DNA from: Candidatus Aveggerthella stercoripullorum
GTDB taxonomy: Bacteria; Actinomycetota; Coriobacteriia; Coriobacteriales; Eggerthellaceae
Reading direction: 5' to 3'
Length of the DNA: 59,471 nucleotides
NCBI GenBank assembly: GCA_018712955.1
Contig: DVGB01000055.1
Span: forward strand, 1 to 59,471
In this document: positions 54,705-59,471 of the stretch, piece after piece
How the letters are laid out: each line of letters begins with the position of its first letter
Numbering within the stretch: the first letter of the stretch is position 1
The notes under the pieces: model-generated
Told to the model about the DNA's origin: nothing
The model's input: only the letters and a program-made list of their open reading frames with translations
Databases searched by the model: none
Program-made: the position numbers and the translations under genes

Positions 54705-55673
54705 TCAAGCACCTGCGACCAGCACGTCCAGCACCTTTTCTTCCACGCGAACGTCGAACACCGTTCCGTGCGCGGGCTCACCGTCTATCTGCACAGGAGG
54801 TTCTCGGTCGAACGAAATGCGCAGCGCAGGAGCGCGAAAGAACGCCAGATGACTCGAAACGCCCCGATGATGACCGCCCTTCGCAAGCAGGAACAGCGAC
54901 GCAGCCCGCGCAAAACCCAAAGTTGCACGACACAGGCAGACATCGAACAGCCCGTCGTCGGGCGCCGCGTCAGGACAGATGGCAAAACCACCGCCGTACG
55001 TCGGCCCCAACTGCACTGCCATGAGATGAACGTCCTCATGGCGCACTGCGGACACGCTGCTGCCAACAGACTGCGCTTCTATAGAAACATGGAATACGTC
55101 GCGGTGATGGAGCAGCTGATCGACCCCTTCCTCAAGGAACAGGCGAGTGCCCTGGTGCCCCGTCCTGACGCGACGTTCCTGCGTGCCCAGCGCAATAGCC
55201 GCATCCAGGCCGAAGCTCAATGTCTGAAGGAAAAACTCGCCATTGCAGGCGCCTATGTCATATGGAGCAAGACGAGCATTCGAAAGCGCCTGCCAAGCAG
55301 AGGGCACATCGCCAAAGGGCATGCCGACCGTCCGCGCAAAGTCGTTGCCGTTACCGCACGGAAGCACGCCGAAAAGCGGCCGGTCAGCACGCGACAAGCG
55401 CATGAGACCTTGCAAGAGCTCATGCAACAGACCGTCGCCGCCGCATGCGACAAGCGCATCGTAGCCCGCCGATGCCAGCGCAAGCTCTACCGCATGCCCG
55501 CGCGCTGCAGTCTCGACCACGTCGAACGACCGCGGAAACCCTGGTCTTCCCGCCTGCCCGCGCAGCCATGCTGCCGCTTGGGCGCCCTGGCCGTTGCGGG
55601 CGGCAGGGTTCGCCACGAACAGGACACGTAGGCTCTCGAAAGAACGCGCAGGGATGTCAGGGTTTCGATGCAT
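54705..55673 (-). CDS. Diacylglycerol kinase-like lipid kinase (YegS/DagK family)
   Basis: A 322-residue soluble kinase-fold protein. Family motifs are LFVANPAARNGQG, the nucleotide-binding VACGGDGLLHELLQGL and GVLPCGNGNDFARTVG, and the C-terminal beta-sandwich ending QIDGEPAHGTVFDVRV. It probably phosphorylates diacylglycerol or a related lipid. The ATG at 55673 lacks a close Shine-Dalgarno; TATACT ends 6 nt before it, so the transcript may be leaderless. It is followed by the permease gene with a 2-nt gap. Confidence 0.87.
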   Translation of the reverse strand: MHRNPDIPARSFESLRVLFVANPAARNGQGAQAAAWLRGQAGRPGFPRSFDVVETAARGHAVELALASAGYDALVACGGDGLLHELLQGLMRLSRADRPLFGVLPCGNGNDFARTVGMPFGDVPSAWQALSNARLAPYDIGACNGEFFLQTLSFGLDAAIALGTQERRVRTGHQGTRLFLEEGVDQLLHHRDVFHVSIEAQSVGSSVSAVRHEDVHLMAVQLGPTYGGGFAICPDAAPDDGLFDVCLCRATLGFARAASLFLLAKGGHHRGVSSHLAFFRAPALRISFDREPPVQIDGEPAHGTVFDVRVEEKVLDVLVAGA

Positions 55674-55766
55674 GCTGAGAGTATACCTTTGAAAGGGACG
55701 GCTGCCGGACACAAGCAACAGCACCCGGACGAAACAGGTAGTGCAAAACCCGTGAAATGCAGTCTC

Positions 55767-55783
55767 TTGACTATCATTTTCAA
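55767..55783. promoter_or_regulatory. Fur-box-like operator in the divergent region
   Basis: TTGACTATCATTTTCAA agrees with the extended Fur-type box TTGATAATNATTATCAA at 13 of 16 defined positions, and the ends are TTGA/TCAA. It lies between the lipid-kinase gene and the ferredoxin gene, in the latter's probable promoter region. Binding by a Fur-family protein is inferred. Confidence 0.4.
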
Positions 55784-55897
55784 CTAAGCATGCGTACACT
55801 GTGCGAGTGCCGGAACAGGGTGCGGCATCTCTAGCGCGCCAGCCCTGCTCGCAAGGCCCCTATCTGCCAGACGACCCGAACGCGAGGAGCGAACCCC

Positions 55898-56686
55898 ATG
55901 CTGCGAAAGATCATCCATATCGACGAGGATGCCTGCACCGGCTGCGGCCTGTGCGTGGACGCCTGCCACGAAGGCGCCATCCAGCTTGTCGGCGGCAAGG
56001 CGAAGTTGGTGCGCGACGACTACTGCGACGGCCTCGGAGACTGTCTGCCGAGCTGCCCAGTGGATGCCATCTCCTTCGTCGTCCGCGAAGCGACGGCCTA
56101 CGATGAAGCCGCCGTCATCCGCGCCCAGATGGAGCGTGCAAAAGCAGAGTCGCACGCGACCATGCCCGCAGGCGGCTGCCCTGGCAGTATGGCGAAAGCG
56201 ATCGAACGGCCGAGCGCCGAACGAAGCGAACCCAAAGCGCCGAACGCACCCTCTCCGACCGAGCGTACGGTTATGGAGGCCGGGCGCCCGGGCGCTACCG
56301 CCTTCGCCGGAGAACGCGCCGCCGCGCCTTCCTGGCTTTCTAACTGGCCCTGCCAGATAAAGCTTGCACCCGTGAACGCGCCGTATTTCGCGGAGTGCGA
56401 CCTGTTGGTAGCGGCGGACTGCTGCGCTTTCGCCTACGGTGACTTCCACGACCGCTTCATCAGAGGCCGCGTCTGCCTTATCGGCTGCCCGAAGCTCGAC
56501 GGTGTGAGCTACGCAGAGAAGCTGACCGAAATCGCCGTGACGAACAAGGTGCGCAGCGTCACTGTCGTCCGCATGGAGGTTCCCTGCTGCGGCGGCATCG
56601 AGCATGCTGCCCGCACGGCGGCTGACGCGGCGGGCGCAACGTTCCAAAGCGTCACCATCTCCACCGACGGCCGCATTGTCGGATAG
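55898..56686 (+). CDS. Two-cluster 4Fe-4S ferredoxin-domain protein
   Basis: A 262-residue iron-sulfur protein. Residues 1-65 hold two cysteine clusters, CTGCGLCVDACHEGA and CDGLGDCLPSCPVDAI. After a ~70-residue linker that includes GGCPG, the C-terminal domain has WPCQIKLAPVNAPYF, AADCCAFAYGDFH, GRVCLIGCPKLD and PCCGGI, giving further cysteines that could bind metal. Proteins of this build are common in anaerobes as stand-alone electron carriers of unknown partner. The ATG at 55898 has GAGGAG 8 nt upstream. It is a single-gene unit. Confidence 0.88.
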   Translation: MLRKIIHIDEDACTGCGLCVDACHEGAIQLVGGKAKLVRDDYCDGLGDCLPSCPVDAISFVVREATAYDEAAVIRAQMERAKAESHATMPAGGCPGSMAKAIERPSAERSEPKAPNAPSPTERTVMEAGRPGATAFAGERAAAPSWLSNWPCQIKLAPVNAPYFAECDLLVAADCCAFAYGDFHDRFIRGRVCLIGCPKLDGVSYAEKLTEIAVTNKVRSVTVVRMEVPCCGGIEHAARTAADAAGATFQSVTISTDGRIVG

Positions 56687-56703
56687 AAGAGCAGGACTGC
56701 CCG

Positions 56704-57972
56704 TCAGAACGCCAGTGGTAGCATGCCCACCGCAAGCAAGCACGCCACCGTGCCGATGACGCATTTGCGGACTGCGTGCTCGAACGGCCATTTCGGCAAG
56801 CGCGGGTACCGCTCTTCAAGGTAGCGCCGATCGAAGGCGACCCACCCGACGAGCACGCCAACCACCGCGAGCAGGATGTACTGAGCCGCCACGACCGCGC
56901 GCGGAAGGCCCTGCTCGTGCATCTGCGGCAGGTAATACTGCGGATCGAGCGCGCACATAATGCATGCCGTAACCCAGAGCAGCATGCACGAAAGCGCCAG
57001 CAACCCGCGCGCTATGGCGGCTACGGTCCGACGCGACGAGCGCCGGGCCGTTCCATTGACCGGATCAATCCACGCCACATCGCCCTGAATAATCGCGCTC
57101 GTCACTTCCTCGTGTGCGCTGCGCATCCCTTCAGGAACCAGCGCCGCGCTTGCGACGAGCGGCGCGCCGTAGCCTCCCGCTGCCGCCAGGAACGACTCCT
57201 TGAGCTCCCGCGCGCTGGCGAAACGCCCCGCCGGATCGAACGCCGTCGCCTTCGCAAGCACTGGACGCAGGTTCGCAGGAATGCGCTCGTCAACGAACCC
57301 GCCTTCGCGAACCTTCGCATCCGGCGTCTGCTCGGTCAGGCAGTAGCACAAAAGCATGCCGAGCGCGTACACGTCGCTTCGCACCGAGGTTTGCCCGAAA
57401 CCAAACTGTTCTGGCGGCGCATACGCGCGCGTGCCGAAATGGCGCGTGTCATCGTCCGCCCCTTCCCTGTACGTACGCGCAATACCGAAGTCGATGAGCG
57501 TGAGGGCGTCTGCCGTCACGATGATGTTCGAGGGTTTTAAGTCGCGGTGAACGATCGGCGGGTCGAATCGCTCATGCAGCTCAGCGACCGCATCGCACAG
57601 GCGCGGAAACAAGTCGGCCGCCAGCACAAGAGACGGGTCGCATCGGTACACGACATCGGCAAGCGTCTCCCCCGCGACGTACTCCATGACGACAGCCCGC
57701 TCGCGGCCCAGCTCATAGCAGTCGAACACGCGCGGAAGATGAAGGAAGCGCGATCCTGCACGCTGGGCGTCCATAATGCGCGCATACACCGCCCCTAAGC
57801 CCGCTTCGGCATCAAAGCGCTTACGCACGTACGGACCTTGCTTTGCGCCGTTCGCGCCGACGAAGGATACCAACTCCGTCGTTTCGAGCGGGGATTCCTT
57901 CAGCACGCTTTCGACGCGATAGCACGCATCGCGGTCGATCGCCTCAAGGTACGCGATGATATCGTCCGCCAT
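56704..57972 (-). CDS. Serine/threonine protein kinase with C-terminal membrane helices
   Basis: A 422-residue Hanks-type kinase. The N-lobe is weakly conserved, with a likely Lys51 in YVRKRF. The catalytic loop is VHRDLKPSNI (Asp144), the DFG is at 161-163 and the APE-like motif is APPEQF at about 185-190. Residues ~320-421 contain three hydrophobic helices with no extracellular PASTA repeats, unlike wall-sensing PknB. The ATG at 57972 lies 3 nt after the upstream HTH gene, so they form one transcriptional unit. The C-terminus is inside the membrane, ending GMLPLAF. Substrates unknown. Confidence 0.88.
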   Translation of the reverse strand: MADDIIAYLEAIDRDACYRVESVLKESPLETTELVSFVGANGAKQGPYVRKRFDAEAGLGAVYARIMDAQRAGSRFLHLPRVFDCYELGRERAVVMEYVAGETLADVVYRCDPSLVLAADLFPRLCDAVAELHERFDPPIVHRDLKPSNIIVTADALTLIDFGIARTYREGADDDTRHFGTRAYAPPEQFGFGQTSVRSDVYALGMLLCYCLTEQTPDAKVREGGFVDERIPANLRPVLAKATAFDPAGRFASARELKESFLAAAGGYGAPLVASAALVPEGMRSAHEEVTSAIIQGDVAWIDPVNGTARRSSRRTVAAIARGLLALSCMLLWVTACIMCALDPQYYLPQMHEQGLPRAVVAAQYILLAVVGVLVGWVAFDRRYLEERYPRLPKWPFEHAVRKCVIGTVACLLAVGMLPLAF

Positions 57973-57975
57973 GCG

Positions 57976-58422
57976 TCACCTGCTAATGGTGATCTCGCCG
58001 AGGCGGTAGAGCTCTTCGTCCGCCTCTTGCAGCGTCAGCCCGCGCGTCAGGCAGAAGATGATGATGGCGTCGCGGCGGTTCTTGCAATACAGCTCGTTCA
58101 CGCCTGCTGCCTGCATAAGCCGATCTGCTTCTTTGAGCGTCAGGCGCATGGCGAAGCAAAGCGCGAGCAAATAGTCGCGCGAAGGGTTGCGTTGACCCAT
58201 GAATATCTGGTAGCCGAATGTGTCGTTAATTCCTGCCGCGCGGACGACTTCAGCGCGGATAAGCCCTTTTTCCTGTAGAAGCTGGGAAAGGTACTCGGGA
58301 AGAGTCCGTTCGCTCAGCCGATTGTCCGCAACGAAGGAGCGCACGTCAGGTGCGTCCATGAGCTCTGCAAGCAATTCGTCTGTCAAAGGTTCTTCCACGC
58401 GCTTCTTTCTTCTCCGGGCCAC
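57976..58422 (-). CDS. XRE-type helix-turn-helix protein paired with a kinase
   Basis: A 148-residue protein. A basic N-terminus is followed by an acidic helix (LTDELLAELMDAPDVRSFV), and residues ~44-100 form a lambda-repressor-like HTH with YLSQLLQEKGLIRAEVV and GYQIFMGQRNPSRDYLL. The C-terminal part CKNRRDAIIIFCLTRGLTLQEADEELY is characteristic of this kinase-linked group in gut Firmicutes and actinobacteria. The GTG at 58422 has TGGAG 5 nt upstream, and TACAAT lies just before it. It directly precedes the kinase, which may phosphorylate it. The target genes are unknown. Confidence 0.8.
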   Translation of the reverse strand: MARRRKKRVEEPLTDELLAELMDAPDVRSFVADNRLSERTLPEYLSQLLQEKGLIRAEVVRAAGINDTFGYQIFMGQRNPSRDYLLALCFAMRLTLKEADRLMQAAGVNELYCKNRRDAIIIFCLTRGLTLQEADEELYRLGEITISR

Positions 58423-58503
58423 GTCTGCTCCATTGTACCTGCGAAAACGTCCTTGCAAGCAAACATGGTAAGGAAAGCCGTCTAGCGCGGCATTAGCTCG
58501 CGG

Positions 58504-58659
58504 CTAACTTGGAACCGGAAGAGCACGCAAACGATCCCGGTGAAAGCGATGCGCCCTCACCGCTGTCGAAAGAAAAATGGTGCACGCACCGATGGTGAAT
58601 GCACCATAAGAAACAAAGGCGATTCCTGCGCGACGCACCTGTTCGCCTGCGCGCCCCAT
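58504..58659 (-). CDS. Possible 51-residue membrane peptide downstream of the peptide precursor
   Basis: The frame starts ATG 13 nt after the stop of the cysteine-rich precursor and encodes a basic start, one hydrophobic segment (AGIAFVSYGAFTIGACTIFL) and a basic His/Arg-rich end. It could be an immunity or export helper, but there is no clear ribosome-binding site and the frame also extends through the precursor as a shadow. Low confidence. The rest of 58423-58672 shows no other gene. Confidence 0.3.
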   Translation of the reverse strand: MGRAGEQVRRAGIAFVSYGAFTIGACTIFLSTAVRAHRFHRDRLRALPVPS

Positions 58660-58672
58660 TGCGTGTTCGCGC

Positions 58673-59008
58673 TTACGGCGTGAAATGGGGATTGCCGCAT
58701 TCGCCCACGCTGGGATCGTCATCGTGCGGAGCGTAGAATCGGCACGTGTCGAAGCAAGCGCAAAACCCATGCCCGCATTTATCGACCCCAGGACGGACGG
58801 TTCGCGTCCCCTTGCAGGCGCCGCCCGCGACGGAGTCGAGCTCCTCGTCGACAATCTCCTCCGCACCTTTGCCATGAAGGCGCTCGAACAGGTGCTCGGC
58901 CTCTCCCTCTGCGAGCTCGATGCCCGCACCCTCGGCAAGCCCGGCAATCTCCTCGGCGCTCTGGGCGCCCAAAGCCAGCTCGTAGAGCTTGTTCGAAATC
59001 TCAGACAT
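58673..59008 (-). CDS. Nif11-like leader, cysteine-rich RiPP precursor peptide
   Basis: A 111-residue protein. Residues 1-63 resemble a Nif11-type leader (MSEISNKLYELALGAQSAEE, an acidic helix, then EEIVDEELDSVAGG) ending in double glycine at 62-63. The predicted core (64-111) has six cysteines (C65, C78, C83, C85, C89, C104), including CGHGFCACFDTC, and ends GNPHFTP. Such leaders direct modification and GG cleavage of secreted peptides. The ATG at 59008 has AAGGAGG 6 nt upstream, an excellent site; the longer frame is rejected. No lanthipeptide synthetase, radical-SAM maturase or peptidase-transporter is adjacent. A small cysteine-rich metal-binding protein is the alternative. Confidence 0.8.
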   Translation of the reverse strand: MSEISNKLYELALGAQSAEEIAGLAEGAGIELAEGEAEHLFERLHGKGAEEIVDEELDSVAGGACKGTRTVRPGVDKCGHGFCACFDTCRFYAPHDDDPSVGECGNPHFTP

Positions 59009-59051
59009 GGTCGACCTCCTTCTGGTTCGCGTTTCTCCCCCTGTTGCTGTC

Positions 59052-59057
59052 ATCATA
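59052..59057 (-). promoter_or_regulatory. -10 box of the cysteine-rich precursor gene
   Basis: TATGAT on the minus strand ends 43 nt before the ATG, leaving a short leader. No good -35 is visible, so activation by a regulator such as the nearby HTH protein is possible but unproven. Confidence 0.4.
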
Positions 59058-59159
59058 GAATGGTCGACGCAGCGCCGTTACACCCGCTCCACCTCGAAAA
59101 CGGGTGATGCGATTAGGGTCCCAGATTATCTCCAGGACCCTTTCGAACGCGCTCTTGCA

Positions 59160-59471
59160 GGAGCGTTCGCACCTCCCTCGCTCTTGAATGTCAGTTGCCG
59201 TGCCATCGGGCACGGTTTCGGTCACTTTCCAGCCCGCCACCTCGTAGCCGTCCATTGGGATTGCGAAGAACCGCAGGTCAGCGTTCTAAAGCACCGACGC
59301 GCCGTCCGTAAGGCTCGACTTCCATCCGGTCTCGCCGTCTATCATCGACGCCGCGACGAAGCTCCATAGACCGGGAGTCGTCGCCGCGCCCGTCTCGTCC
59401 ACCTGTGCCGGCGAGCCGCGTCCATTTTCCAAACCTAGTTTTTCCCTCATTTCGCAGACAAGTCGATACGT
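59160..59471 (-). pseudogene. Decayed fragment of an extracellular repeat protein, partial at window edge
   Basis: The minus strand is open from the window edge to a TAG at 59288-59286 and reads protein-like (TTPGLWSFVAASMIDGETGW, then KSSLTDGASVL). The same frame continues beyond the stop with NADLRFFAIPMDGYEVAGWK, which resembles the bacterial GYxxxGWxV repeats of surface proteins. After about 59160 the similarity fades. This suggests a gene truncated and split by an in-frame stop. The alternative is a genuine short C-terminus ending at the TAG. Confidence 0.45.
59431..59460. repeat. Partial palindromic repeat element, copy C
   Basis: AAACCTAGTTTTTCCCTCAT followed by TTCGCAG matches the left half of copy A, including TTTTTCCCTCATT and a CGCAG at the expected place, with small gaps. 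It is not a complete palindrome within the window and overlaps the decayed surface-protein fragment. Confidence 0.4.

Noticed and set aside
58504-58947. 147-codon frame spanning the peptide precursor in another frame
   Set aside because: Its first two-thirds is a shadow of the precursor gene; only the 51-codon end could be real and is listed separately at low confidence.

Overview
The window reads as chromosomal core DNA of a high-GC actinobacterium, most likely class Coriobacteriia (Eggerthellaceae-like); this placement is an inference. The evidence is an actinobacterial integration host factor (mIHF, 47243-47551) next to gmk and rpoZ, the dapB-dapA-rnj-ftsK-rodZ-yajQ-rimO-pgsA order, an HrcA/CIRCE-controlled hrcA-dnaJ unit, a small lipoprotein with one CXXCH haem motif, and an S-layer-homology subtilase. 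Almost all genes lie on the minus strand. I see no tRNA, rRNA, CRISPR array, insertion sequence or prophage.

Layout. 1-10.5 kb: lysine/cell-wall precursor genes dapB and dapA, RNase J, FtsK, a RodZ-like protein, YajQ, RimO and the start of pgsA. A plus-strand gene for a small double-glycine-leader/zinc-ribbon peptide (8204-8473) is wedged between dapA and rnj. 10.8-20.6 kb: pnp and rpsO; then phoH-ybeY-dgkA-era-(C39-like membrane peptidase)-recO. 19.3-26.7 kb: hemW, a CIRCE operator, hrcA-dnaJ-rsmE-mtaB, and a nitroreductase-dusB pair. 27-36.5 kb is the accessory part: a flavodoxin-like protein, cysE, an AbiEi-like/nuclease-like gene bracketed by two copies of a ~56-bp palindromic repeat, an ABC exporter, and a frameshifted subtilase with three SLH repeats. 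36.7-44.5 kb: a small membrane protein, lepA, a CXXCH lipoprotein, holA, divergent comEA-comEC, and rpsT with a long C-terminal tail. 44.8-53.3 kb: thiI; the rpoZ-gmk-mihF-pyrF-pyrD-pyrK group; and pyrC-pyrB-pyrR behind a PyrR-type attenuator. 53.4-59.5 kb: an SLC13-type permease, a lipid-kinase-like protein, a two-cluster ferredoxin, an HTH regulator/Ser-Thr kinase pair, a Nif11-like cysteine-rich peptide precursor, and a decayed extracellular-protein fragment running off the window end.

How the parts work together. pyrR/B/C and pyrK/D/F make UMP, with PyrR sensing UMP through the leader attenuator. HrcA represses itself and dnaJ through CIRCE. PNPase, RNase J, YbeY and PhoH are RNA-decay and ribosome-maturation functions; RimO, MtaB, DusB, RsmE and ThiI modify ribosomes or tRNA. 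The most notable signals are the two orphan peptide precursors. Each has a bacteriocin-type GG leader, six cysteines after it, its own promoter, and no modification or export gene beside it. Next are the HTH-kinase pair beside one of them, and the palindromic repeat family around the AbiEi-like gene.
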